Positions 23,707 to 35,590 of a stretch of 64,000 bases of DNA are shown here, piece after piece; within the stretch, counting starts at the first letter, position 1, and the number at the start of each line of letters is the position of its first letter. The stretch comes from Eutrigla gurnardus (lineage: Eukaryota; Chordata; Actinopteri; Perciformes; Triglidae): contig OY741275.1 in the NCBI GenBank assembly GCA_963514095.1, positions 25,934,056 to 25,998,055 of the forward strand, written 5' to 3'. A program made the translations under genes and the position numbers. The notes under the pieces are model-generated. The model made no database searches and was not told the DNA's origin. It saw only the letters and a program-made list of their open reading frames with translations.

Positions 23707-25959
23707 CAAGTAAAGAAATACATCATATTCAATTAAAGTGCTTTTTTCCCTCTCCTTCTTCTCACAACTACTGAACAAATCAGCCCACAGCTGGGACTCT
23801 GGAGTCCAGTTCACAGTGCTTTTGATCATTTTTGTGTGGCGGTGAGAGAGTTTGGAGTCCCACGGAGTACGGGACCGAGCTGATCTGATTATGATAATTG
23901 GGATACATCAACTTCAGATAGCGCTAATGGAGTGAGATTTCAATGATCAAGAGCGCATATTTCAACTGTAGAAGTTCACTTTCCTTTTTTTTTTGGAAGG
24001 AGTTATTATGCAATGCTGTGGTTTGTGTTCCCAGTAGTATGCTTTTAGCTTTGGTGTTGGACGGCGAAGAGCAGCGTTACTAAAAGTTACATCTACCCCC
24101 TCCCTCCCCCCTCCCTCCCCTTACGTGAGTAATTGGTCACCGCAACCAATTAATCAGTTAATCTCCTTTCTGTTTTAACCCCGCGTCTCTATTCAGACGG
24201 AGAAATATCAGAGGTTCAATAATTAAAAACGTGTCAGGTGAAAAGTCCAACGTGCTTCCTCAACACTGTATGTTCTCACATTCTCCCGCTTTGTTCATCT
24301 TATTAACCTCCTCTCCGCTCGCCACTGCCTTTTAAATGAAATCTTTAGCCCCCCCCTTACATGTGAAATTAAAACTGCCCTCCCTTGAGCGCTTTTAATT
24401 ATTCTTCTTCGGGAGAAACTTCCACTTCCACTTTTTTTTGTGTGTGTCAGGGAGCGGGGAGGCCTTCTTCTTTCTTTCTTTTTTTTTTTTTTACCTTCAC
24501 TCCCACTCAACTGCCCAGGTCTGTCATGCTTCACTCCTCCCTCCAACCCCATCACCCCCCTTTTTTTCTTCCTTTTCCTCTTCTTCTCGCGGCTCTGTTT
24601 AATTCTCACCTTGCTCTGCCCTTGTCATCAAGCCGCTGAAGCACAAAGCCAGGAGCAAGGGAGTGTTTACTCATTTCCCCACTACATTACCCCCCCTATT
24701 AATCACCGCATGGAAACTTCTGGACACTGAAACATCTCTGCAGTCGCTGCCGAGTCGCCTTATGCTAACAAGCGCTAACTTTAAATAACCCTGCATTCAG
24801 GGGAAAAACTTCTTGTTTATCTAAAAGTAAAGCTCCCCTCCCCTCAAGCCAGTGTCATTATGTTGAAGGGTTCAACGTGTGAAATGTTTGTTTTTTTATA
24901 TATATTTATATAAATAAATGACTTTATGGAAACTAAACATAAGGATGGCACTGGATAAGCACAAAGACGATGTAAACATGGAGTCGGTTTGACATTGAAA
25001 TGCGTGACACACGTGGAAACAGGCAGAGGTTAGTGTCTCTAATTAATCAAATTTAATTGCATGTAAATTGTATTATAAATGCAGATGAGGAATAAAGAAA
25101 TAAATAAAAAGCTTGTTTTATGAGGAGAAAACACTGTTGTTACTCTGGACTTGAGATCAGAGAGCATGAAGATGAACAGTTTGTAAAAGTCTGATATGAA
25201 GCGTCCTATAGAGAAACAGTGAGGGAGGATGGGATTCAGAGCTCTACCTGTCCACGCTGCTAAAAAAAGTGATTCTTATGAAATTCAATTAACGCACCAA
25301 ACAAGCTTTTCCCGTCCCCTCCCCCCTCCCCCTCTCCTGGCCTAATTCCCACATTCCCCCACACTGAAAACGACTTGCATTCCCTGCGATTATGCTAACC
25401 GCTTGGAGTGCACCATAAATTCACGGGTCTGGAGGAAAAGGGCTTGTAACGAGAGCTCCTTAAATATGGGGAAGGAGACGTTTGAGAAGATGGATGGCCG
25501 TAGGGCTCGCAGGTTGGACCGGCGGTGGGCAGCGGGAACAACACATGCTACTAGCTGCTGTACTGCCTCTAATGAGGCTATGGACATAAGCAACATTATC
25601 ATTAATGATTGAGCCCCTCCTTTTCCGGCTTTTCTGCCCCCCCTCCCTCTCGTCCTATTGCAATTACTGCTTTACTGGCTGGCCTGAGGCTGCATGTGTG
25701 TCAGCTATACATGCAGCAGAAAGAAAAGCACCCAAAATATTTGAAATTCAAATAAATGAGTAGTGTAAATAGTTTTGAGAGAGTTTACCCAGTGAACAAT
25801 GGGCCCTTATGAGACACAAGTGCAACAGAGGGGGGTGATGGGTAGTGGTGGGGGTTGGAAGGGGATGATCCAACACAATGTGGCCCTTCTCCTAAAGCAA
25901 CTTGTTATCAGGCGCTCCGCAGAGCCCCCCCCTCCACCCCTCCACCATTCAAATCTGCA

Positions 25960-26210
25960 TTTAAATACATTTCAGTCCACTCATTTGCATTCATTTCTCC
26001 CATTATATTTGAAAATGGCCAAATGTCTAGCCGGCACAATGTGGGAGCCTATCACCGGCCAGGGGAAGCCCACACCTGATGCCAATTTAGCCTGCTTGGA
26101 TCTATTCATCGCCGTGGCCCTGATCTGACAACTCCAGCTCTTCCCCATCCAGGAGACTTTTCAATTGGATCTGCTTGTGGTGACAAAATTGTTTTGCTCA
26201 TTGAGGTTTT
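25960..26210. promoter_or_regulatory. Candidate conserved element, intron 1
   Basis: Unique block with a perfect octamer ATTTGCAT (25983-25990), AAAATGGCCAAATG, GATGCCAATTTAGCC, TCAATTGGATCTGC and ACAAAATTGTTTTG (palindromic core). It ends at a pyrimidine tract near 26212. No coding frame with known similarity. Confidence 0.38.
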
Positions 26211-26460
26211 CTTCCCCCCCTCCTCCCATCGTCACTCCCCTCCGTCTCTGAGTCTGGGTGTCTATGTGGGAGCCCTGGGAAAAGGAGAGGCAAATGATTC
26301 TCAGTGGCTTCTGATTTCCACTATTTGTTCAGCATTAGGCCCACTTATCTCTGAAAGAAAAAGCAACATGTGGAGAGAAAGTGACAGGCACAAAACTCAG
26401 CCTCGCTAACAGGCCTATTGTGTGCTGAAGATCTGCATTCAAACATGAGGGGCCCTCTAG

Positions 26461-26494
26461 CTCTCTCCCTCCCTCCCTCCCTCCCTCTCTCTCT
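26461..26494. repeat. (CCCT)n/(CT)n repeat
   Basis: Tetranucleotide CCCT units bounded by CT dinucleotides. Confidence 0.92.
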
Positions 26495-27082
26495 ATAAAA
26501 CGCACACATACTTGTGCACAGACCTCAGTCAATTACTGCTGCTAATCTGTACTGCAATGGAGAGTAAATATTTCATTACTTTTTCAAATAAACAGTTGGT
26601 CTGAGCCCGTGAAGTGTCATCTATCCTGTGAAAGGGAGCGGTGACGCTCGCATTCAATTACGCCATAAAAACCGCCCAGCTTCTGAAGTGGAGGAGGGAG
26701 GGGGGGGGGGGGGCACTACTTAAATCATTAGACTTGGTAGCAACATCTTGAGATGAAAAGCTCAGAGTGGAGAGCTCAGCATTTACACTACAGCACCTTT
26801 TCTTCAGCCCTAAAAACATTCCACCCGTCCTCGATAATGCTCTCCCCTCCGTCGTCTTTATGCTCCGCGGGGGAAAGAAAAGTTTGGTGTCGTCGTCTCC
26901 CCGCGACATGCTATAACTAAGTAGTGTTGTGTGAGATTAGCAGATGAAATAATGCAAAGAGCAGGGGGAGGGCAGGAGGGGAAGGGGGGGACTAGCGGGG
27001 GGTTGACGGAGAGATCCCAGAGTCTACTGCTCATTAATCACTGCAGCGTCTTTGACCTTTCATTTGCCAAGGGCGCAAAAGA

Positions 27083-27107
27083 GAGGAGGAGGAGGAGGAG
27101 GAGGAGG
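27083..27107. repeat. (AGG)n trinucleotide repeat
   Basis: About eight GGA units in intron 1. Confidence 0.92.
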
Positions 27108-27759
27108 GTGGTGGCCGGCGCTTGCTAACGCTGCCCAGGAAAAAGACGTGAGAAAAAAAAAAAAGATGACCGAGTGGCGAGCAGAGAGAGAGATACGCGG
27201 TATGCTGGAGTCCAGAGAAGACGCCACAACACACTCTTAATGAAGAGTGAAATTAATCAGCTTCACGGGCTGTTAGATGAATCAGGCGTTTCCCAGCCCC
27301 TAGGTGGTATCAGCTGCTCTGCTCCGCTCGCCAGGCCTGATAAAGACCGATAGGCCCCTTGCCCATTTACACATGTTATTAAAAGAATTACAAAGATGTC
27401 TGCTCGCCTCACTCCCCCGTTCACACCAGCCTGGGCTTTTGGGAACCCGGGTGCTGGAAATGCCAAGGGGGTGCGACATTAGCGTCAGGCGGTATTTTTA
27501 GCGTCCGCGGTGGCTCGGCGTCACCAGGTGGGATGACTGAAAGGCAGCCAGGCATCAGCGGCGAGAGGAAAGCGTGACACACTGCAGCGATGAGTGACAC
27601 GGAGAGGAAGGAGCACGGCTGGAGAAAGCCTCTGCTTTTCAGCTTCTATCGTTGATTAACATGTAGAACGACGCCTGTTATACATCATTACATCTCTATT
27701 GTCTGTTGTAAGTTGGAAACGCACTCCTGTAATTAGATAATGAAGTCTCAATGTTTCAG

Positions 27760-28110
27760 AAAACACTCGAGTCTAAATAATTAAGCCACAAATAAACTAT
27801 AACGCAGGCTAATCAAGTGAAAATAATGGCACTTATGCCGGCCAATACAGGGGGTGACATAGCGTAGTTCAGCGTCAAAACACGGTGGGCAGTTATTATA
27901 GTATATTTAGGCTTATTTTTTAACCCTAATTGATGTTCAAGGTTAATCTAATCAGACCAATTGTACCTCTGAAGAGCATGCTCCAATTTAATTGGCTATT
28001 TTTATTGCCTCAGCGAGATTTTAATTGAAACCAAAGGGGATCTAACAACAACTGTGACATGTTGATGTCTGGGGGATAGTTATAAATATGTGACAAAATA
28101 TGTGCATTAT
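27760..28110. promoter_or_regulatory. Candidate conserved element, intron 1
   Basis: Unique sequence with AAATAATTAAGCC, GGCTAATCAAG, AACCCTAATTGATG, TTAATCTAATCAGACCAATT and CCAATTTAATTGGC. The last is a near-perfect inverted repeat (CCAATT/AATTGG). Cores are evenly spread and free of simple repeats. Confidence 0.4.
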
Positions 28111-29639
28111 TAATGTGATTTCTTAATGCATTATTGTAATGTGTCCCCAGAAACACGGAGATATTACTTTTACGCAACAAGGAAGAGGAGGAAGGAGAAA
28201 AAAATATATAATTTCATCCTGAATATGTCAACAAAAATAATACAGAGATGTGTTTCCTCTTGACTTCAGGCAAAATCTACAGATTTAAATCATTAACACT
28301 CCAGAGAAGATGAAAAATTTGAATTTTCGTACAACGCGAGGAGGTCACGCTCAGTGCCACGGAGCGCCGGCGAGGTTGTGGAAGTTTCCCTCCGACCTCG
28401 CCGATGATCGTAAAGCGCCATAACTCGCGAGCGCTTCACATCCTGCAAACTCCAGAAGTGTTAAAGTAAAAATGAGACTATTAAAAAAAAGAAAAGTGTC
28501 ATTGATTCAAAGAAAAGAAGAAGATTACATTGTGTCTGACGAGACTCTTGGATCAAATCCTGCACGGCGGCAACGGCCATTGATGATATCGATCACAATC
28601 ACGCCGGCTACTGTGACAATACTCGGGCCATCAAGTCGGCACTTTAGAAATGTGCTTCCTCTCTTCAGAGAGAAAATCTTCCGTGTTAAATGTCTCTTCA
28701 ATTTCCGTCCCTCCATTTTTTGGCAGAAACTGCGACATTAAGGGTAAAAAAAAGAGTCTTTTTTATTTTTTAATTGCACGCCTGCTTCCCCCCGCTGACA
28801 GATCCACTGAGGATTTAGGAGGCTGGTTGGGAGTGTTGTTATTTGTCCTCCGAGGGGGGATGACAGCTACTCTTTACCAAGTAGCCTTAAATATCAGACC
28901 TATTTCCAGACTGGGAAACGACGAGGTTAAGATAAGGCAGAGATAAAAAAAAAAGAGAAGACAAAGAGGCGAGGGAATGTAGAAACTGTGGATGGAAAAA
29001 AAAAAAAAAAAAAGAGTGGCCCACGGTCCGCAGAGAAAGAGTGGAAAACACCACCTACTCAAGCCTGACATCTGTATAAAAACAAAAATAATCTGCTGTC
29101 AGCAGAATGTTCAATGACTCCTATCACCCGGGCGCTGATAAAGACTCTGGCCCGCTGTAAGCATGGGGCTGTTATGCGAGGGGGGCTCAGTGGATCGGAA
29201 TGCATGCTAATTGCCATCAGAAATATGTGGTGAGCCTTACAATTTCTGGCATGGCTCCGCACCTTGGCGAAGGACATGCCAGAAGGGTTCTAGCAAAACA
29301 AAGATTAATGAACGGCGTTGAATCGCTGTAATGCCGTGTCAACAGTACCATACATTTCATTACAGAGGTCACCGCCGCGTTCTGTGTTCACGCCAAAGCC
29401 GAGACAGTCTCAGTCCCGCCGACAAGCTGAAACCGGGAGATAAACATTTGGGTTTTTTTTTTACTTGTTGGATGATATTATGCCGTTGATGTGATTACAC
29501 GGGCAACCCCCGTTTAAAAGTGGCCACGTTTTAACCCAGCCAAAAAAGGTGTAGAAAATAAAATAAATAATCAAATGGAGAAGTTCACAGCAGCAGCAGG
29601 GAAATCTATTCACCGTGCCTGTTAAATCCAGTAAAAACC

Positions 29640-30130
29640 TGATGCTCTAAACAGGAGCAAAGTCCCCCCTTTTAAATAATTGATATTTTCTGATTAAATG
29701 TGGCAGTTTGGACATAATGAATTCTTTATAGTGTGCCTTCAGCAACTCAACAGCTTTGCCCTGCATGACAGCTTTATGGGGGCATCTTTTCACCCAAATT
29801 TTTTTGAAAGTTTAACCTATGTAGATCAATGTGCTTCCTTAAAAGAGTTTAATAAATTAAAGTGCAGGGGGCTTTTTTTTTTTCCTTTTTTTTTTTCCTC
29901 AGCGAGCAGAAAAAGCTGATGAGACAGGTTTAGTTTAATCTCAGGCAATAGAAGTCATTAACCATTCTCCCAGGAATTAAAATATAGCTTGCCCTTTTCT
30001 TCTCTCACTTATCATTAGCATCACTTTAATCTCCCCGCGTTTCACACTGCTATTTTAATCATTACTTACTGCCTTTTGACAACTGAAGAACATGGCTTCT
30101 CCCCGCTCAGGCAATATCCTGATTTTAGCT
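29640..30130. promoter_or_regulatory. Candidate conserved element pair, intron 1
   Basis: Two unique ATTA-rich segments (29660-29860 and 29930-30130) separated by T-runs at 29871-29896. They include TAAATAATTGATATTTTC, TCTGATTAAATG, AATAAATTAAAGTGC, GAAGTCATTAACCATTC, GGAATTAAAATATAGC and TATCATTAGCATCAC. No repeats within the segments. Confidence 0.42.
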
Positions 30131-30249
30131 GACAAAATGTAGGACATCATTTAAAAATATCTAAATTTCCCTCTCTTTCCCTTTTTTTTTTTAATTCCAA
30201 CTTCCACTCTTCAGACCCCCAGAATGTCTATTTATATCAAAGAAGACAC

Positions 30250-31130
30250 AAAAGACGAGAGCAAGATTGAGTGGACGACATTGAAAATGTAATTTTAGGA
30301 GTGAGCTGCAAGGGTAACCAAAATGTATAATAGGGTTTATTTGTGTCCATCATGTTATTTTAATGGAGGGTGAATTGCACGTATTGCTCTATGTGGGTCA
30401 CGCAGGGTGTCGGGGGGGTATATTTGTCTGCCCTTGAATCAATGAACATTTACAACAGGAATATCTGCAGAGCGGAATATAAATAAAGTATTATGGCCAG
30501 TCTCTCAGTGACAATGACAGATGTAGGGCAAGCAATTTCTTCCAACTTTTGTTTCTTTATTGTTACTGGTAACAGTAAAAAAAATGAACAATAGGAGTGG
30601 ATCTGGAGCATGATTAATTTGGAAATTATAAAGAAAGAAAAGGGACACAATGGCCTACAGCTGATTGTGTTGTATAGTACTACATTTGGTATTGTGTGAA
30701 ATTTGTAGTTTCACCAATCCGATACTGAGCAACACTTTCATTTTCATTTTGAAATAAAAGTAATAAATCACCACGACTGATGTTTTTCTGTTTTTTTTAA
30801 AGTACACAAACAGCCCACACAATTCCCATGATCCACCTCTCCCTGTTAATTGACGAAGGGGAAGTTGACACAGCTGCACTTTTATGCAAATAGATATTTT
30901 TGCGTCACTCTTTTATGCTTTTCAATTCACTGATTCTACAGTAATCCATCTAAGCTAGTGCACCCCCCTTTATAAAAAAGAAATACGTGATATTGAACTA
31001 ATCTGCTTTTCCCCTCGGTGACTCACTACTTCACTGCCTTTTTTTCTCTTTTCTAAAACTGTGCCAAGATTAAAAGGCATTACCCAAGAACAGAAACCTC
31101 AAGTCTTTTAGATTAGTGTTCAATTACTTA
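30250..31130. promoter_or_regulatory. AT-rich candidate regulatory stretch, intron 1
   Basis: Nearly 900 bases without a microsatellite, including AGCATGATTAATTTGG, CTTTATTGTTACTGGTAACAG (GTTACTGGTAAC is a perfect palindrome), a perfect octamer ATGCAAAT (30884-30891), CCTGTTAATTGACG and GTTCAATTACTTAATCC. Short homopolymers interrupt it, so only parts may be constrained. Confidence 0.36.
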
Positions 31131-33309
31131 ATCCTTTAATAGAATTTGACTATTGCCCCCCCAAAAAAACAACAAAGTACCTCAAATGCGACCATTATTA
31201 CTGCTGTCAGACGCAACAAGCAGATTAAGTAGAACTGCTGCAGGAAGGTTTAACGCCTCATGTATGGGGAGGGGGGGTCGTTTAGAGTAACATATGGATG
31301 GCATATTGTTCTAACGAGCCACGCGACTGACTTTTGGAGGAACTTGAAGATGAAGAAGTCTCCTCTGGTGGCGGCGGGGGGGATAAATGTTGATTTCCTC
31401 TTCCTCGTCATCGGGTGCATGAACACGAAAACCGGCGTTCACCCTCCTTTTTCCCCTCTCCCCCCCCCCTCCTCAATTTAAAAATCAACACTGAACTTGT
31501 TCTCTAAACGGTCGGGAGCAGTTTATGAACATTTCAACAATAAACCCTCCTCGTCCTCGTCCTCACATCAAAAAGAAGCCTGCTTCATTTCTGATCTCCG
31601 TCCAAGTTCAAAGGCTACGAGTTAAAGTATTACTTCAAAGACGGAGCGTGTAATCAAAGACACGCAGCTGTTAAAACAATCTTCTGTTACTTCATTGTCT
31701 TCCAGAAGCAGCTCTTCACAAAAAATCCCCCAAATGAGGGGAAGCAGAATGGAATAAGTTGCGTTCAATCACCCCGCGTCGGGGAGGGAAGGAGGGGAAG
31801 GCTTTGGTGTCATGCTAGAATAAATGCAACACCGTGAGATTTACTACTATTTACAGCAGCCGAAGCGCTACAATAAGGCTGGTATCCTGCCGCAGGAAAA
31901 ACCAACCGCGCTCCTCTTAAATATGCCAAGGGGCTGGAGGCGCTGGAAAACATGCCCTCGACTTAAAACATAAAAACGTGAGGCATTTTGATAAATTAAG
32001 CAGCTAGTTACGAAGGCTGCGTTGTTCTACGCTACAAGGCTCCGTGTGAGCGGTATAATGTACCTATCAGTCTTCCCCTCTCTGGCCTGCTGCACTGTGT
32101 CATTTGATTTCACCCACAAGGGCAAGTCGCCGCCGCATTAACCAACTTCCTATCGCTACTTCACGCCATTGAAATTATAATGTTGGACCATATGAAAAAG
32201 GAGCTGCGTGGAGAGAGAGAGAGGGGGAAAAAGGAGCTTTACCAGTCCAGTGGCTTGGGCTTAATTTTTTAATATGCGTTAGCACCTCGCCTTAATCCGA
32301 CTCTAATGTACATCGTCAGGGGTTACTGTTGAGATAGAGAAAAGGGGCTGTCAATCAGCGCGTGGTCAAATTATACCCAGACACCATTAGGGTTTAAAAT
32401 GGAGCGCTGAGGTCTAGCGTGAGTCAATCAAATCATTTACAAAGGGGGGGCTGTTACGGTTATTACGTTTGGCTTGTTATGGAACCCGCTCTTACCTTTA
32501 TTGCCGGCGAGTGAAAGTGAACACTCAGCCGGATTGCACCTGTTGTTTTTCATGATAACACATAACATATATTCCTTGGATGTCTGCTGCGTGAACCATC
32601 TGTCTCAACATAACTGAGGTGTTATGTTGCAAACTTGTGTCGTCACGTTTAGGGTCAAAGTGTGGAGCGTTTAGTTAAGGGGCAGATATAAGAGAAATAA
32701 AAGGGAGGATAAAGACTACTAACCTGAACGTCAGAGGATCCCAACAGCAGGACGGCACATGGAAAAGAGAAAACAGGAGGGGGAAGTCAGTCAAACTCTG
32801 AAGTGAAAGAGAGAAACCATAATGTGTTTCATCTCCAGAATAAAGAGTTTCACATTTTGTGTTTGTTTGTGTTTTTTTGTTTTTGGGCAGGACTCCTTCG
32901 ATGAGTATAATTGCCAAAAATAAGACAAAGCAGATGCATCTGTTCAGAGAGAGTCTTTTTTTTTTTGGGAAGGAAGGAAGAGGAGAAATCTTCACAAATG
33001 AATAACAGACCGCCTGACAATATGCGTGTATGAAATGAGAACGAGCGTGGTGAAACATTTTCATTTGGACTGTTTGTAAACATGACATGATGCTGTTAGA
33101 ACTGCCAGCCGGCTTCTTAACAGCCAACCGGCAGAAAAGTAGAGGGGAAGACAAATTGCAGAAAATGACATTATCATTTCCGTATATGTCACAAGGCAAG
33201 TAGATCTATGTCAAGCATTGAAAAGAAAGTGTGTGTGTGAGAACCTGCCTGTGCCTGTGTGTGTGTGTGTGTGTGTGTGTGTCTGACCTGCTCCATCTGG
33301 AGGATTTGA

Positions 33310-33810
33310 GCACTCGGGGGCTGTCACACAATAGGGAGACGAAAGCCCGCTGAAGGATAACAAATGACTTCATGGCAAAACAGCCATTGAAATTCTTTCA
33401 GTATGTGGCATTAAAAACAACTGAACAAATAGAGATAAGAAGGTGGGTAGGATTTGAAATGAGATTTTTTTTCCCTCTCTCTCTCCCCTTCCTCTTTCCC
33501 TCAGCTTAAAAGCTAAACAAAACAAATGGAGCTTATTACTGCAGATTACCTTACACTGGACAGATTCACCGCATGAGGCCTAGTGTAAACAATGTCTTTC
33601 TCTCCGCGCACTAACTAGGTGCCATTTATAACAGTGAGCAATCATATCCGCACTGCCCGTAGATAAAGCAAAAATACATCCTGGCCAGCGGTTTAAAAAT
33701 ATAATTGTTTAAGAGGCCGTTTCCATGTGGGTTACCATAGCAAACACTGATAAACCAATTAGAGTCTGTTATATTGCCGCTTGTATTACCTCTGCATAAA
33801 CAGCGGCTGT
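33310..33810. promoter_or_regulatory. Candidate conserved element, intron 1
   Basis: Unique sequence on both sides of a short C/T tract (33472-33500). It includes AGGATAACAAATGAC, CATTGAAATTC, GAGCTTATTACTGCAGATTA, GTGTAAACAATGTC, TATAATTGTTTAAG and AAACCAATTAGAGTC. The forkhead-like GTAAACAA and homeodomain cores are notable. It lies just left of the ATCG-rich transposon cluster. Confidence 0.38.
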
Positions 33811-34029
33811 CGGAGGAGACTGACTGGGTGTCACGAGCCAAGGGAAACGCCGAGGAGGCGTCGCCGTCGTTACCGAGACCCAAACAGGCTTTTCTGTTTC
33901 CATTAACTCATTATTTACATTTTAAAAAGAAGCTAATATCATTAAAATAGAGTTGTACTTTCAACTCACTCGTCTATAGCCAAGTTTAAACACATTTCTA
34001 GAACATCGTCAAGAGAAGACCATCAGCTG

Positions 34030-34395
34030 TGGTGAGTTAGCACCGATATTCAGCATTTTTATGGTTAACGGTATCGCCCATTTTATTATAGTCTGTTTGC
34101 CGCTAAAATTATGTAATTTTTAAAAAGTACCATTCAGTCACTTCTCTATGGCCTTTATTTCATTTATTTTAACTTCTGTTTATTTGATGTTTTTTGTATT
34201 TGTTTATTATTAACACTTTTGTGTTCAGGTCATGTTGAAAGGTTCTGTGAATAAATGTGCGTTAAGACGTTTTGCGTTAAGAGTTTGTGTTTACCGCAGA
34301 CAAATATCGGTTTCAAATATCGGTCAGCGCTCTCCTCGATTAGCAATAATCGCCATCGGCCCTCAAAAGGTTGTATCGGGATTATCGGGGGGCAA
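34030..34395. mobile_element. Degraded hAT-like MITE relic
   Basis: The left part carries CACCGATATTCAGCATTTTT and GGTATCGCCC. The right part carries AAATATCGGTTTCAAATATC, then AATCGCCATCGGCCCTCAAA and a final TATCGGG. This layout of ATCGG/CCGAT motifs around an AT-rich core is characteristic of abundant fish non-autonomous hAT repeats. Clear terminal inverted repeats and target duplications are not visible, so the ends are approximate. Confidence 0.5.
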
Positions 34396-34527
34396 CGAAT
34401 GCAGAGATGGTGGCGCTAATTTTCCAGCTAGTTAAACCATCGCAGAAGAAGAGAGTGAACGTCAAATCTCAAAACAAAATGAATGTATTTTTCACGTATT
34501 AATATGAGGGAGGGTCACGGTCTCCTG

Positions 34528-34790
34528 AGACATCGGACGATATGAAAATACGATTATCGTGGCCGAAATGATCGCTAATCGCGATATTATCCCGATAATC
34601 ATCACTTAAACATACTGGCATCACTTTGCATTCCATTTACATTGCATCACGGATAAGACAAACCCTCAAATAATCTTAAATAAGACGATCAAGAATCATA
34701 TTTTTCTCTTCTCTACAATGAGAGCTAGCTAGCTTATTCGAGTTACTCAGGACGATATTGACTATTATCCCGATAATGAAAGTGTTTTTT
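34528..34790. repeat. Second ATCG-rich repeat relic
   Basis: Contains CGATATGAAAATACGATTAT, then CGTGGCCGAAATGATCGC and CGCGATATTATCCCGATAAT, with a related TATTATCCCGATAATGAA segment near 34763-34780. The repeated TATTATCCCGATAAT unit and the CG-rich motifs within AT-rich DNA suggest a decayed MITE next to the element just before it. The family is not determined. Confidence 0.4.
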
Positions 34791-35302
34791 AAGACGTATC
34801 ATTCGATTCCTAAGTCTCCAAATATATCTCGTATTTTATTTCAGTTCCAGGTTTTTCTTCTCTTTTGTACGTTAAATAACGATTACTTTATAAAGTCTGT
34901 TTCCGTTGCATCGATACACCAACTTTCCCCTCATATTTCTACTCCATGTGTTTTTTTTAAACAGGCGGATGGTGTAAAGGACCACCATCCCTTCTGGGCA
35001 CAGGTTCCCTTTTACACCGTTTTTCTACATTACGTTGCAAATGGGCGACGGAGTGGATTTTAAAGACGGTGTGATTCACGTTGGATACGAGGCGGAGGGG
35101 GGGGGGGGGGCAACAAAGACAGAAAACAACCTGCTCAGAATTTATCATGCGACCTAGTCGGCCTAACAATCAGGCGTTAAAGAGAACAAAAGCCCATTCC
35201 AAATAAATTCCCACTGTATTTGTGCTGGGATTTGATTTACTGGCCTGTGGGGAGGCACCATTTGGTAGCACAAGAAGAGGCGGGGAGAAGTAGGTGGTGT
35301 CT

Positions 35303-35303
<1 letters not shown>

Positions 35304-35369
<66 letters not shown>
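35304..35369. repeat. (GT)33 microsatellite
   Basis: Sixty-six bases of uninterrupted GT, followed by a G-rich stretch to about 35406. Confidence 0.96.
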
Positions 35370-35372
<3 letters not shown>

Positions 35373-35419
35373 GGGCTGGGCACCAGGGGATGGTGGGTAG
35401 GGGGGTGCTCATGTGCCAG

Positions 35420-35590
35420 AAGTGTTTATTGTGTCATGGTGATTTATTGAGTGAGCTTCATTTCACTGAATGTTCTCAGATATTTATTTCCCTAAAGGCC
35501 CCACAAAGATATGAACAGGCCTGCATCCACATATGTCATCATTGCCCATTTTACAGCGTCAGGAGATTTCTCTCCAACTAAGAGAGGGAA
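35420..35590. promoter_or_regulatory. Candidate conserved element, intron 1
   Basis: Unique block with GTGATTTATTGAG, CAGATATTTATTTCC, CATATGTCATCATTGCCC and CATTTTACAGCGTC. It follows a TG microsatellite and G-rich stretch and ends at a purine tract. Supported by composition only. Confidence 0.28.

Noticed and set aside
32675..33199. 174-codon minus-strand open frame in intron 1
   Set aside because: No recognisable domain, no coding-like composition, and it crosses T-runs and AT-rich DNA. A chance frame is likelier.
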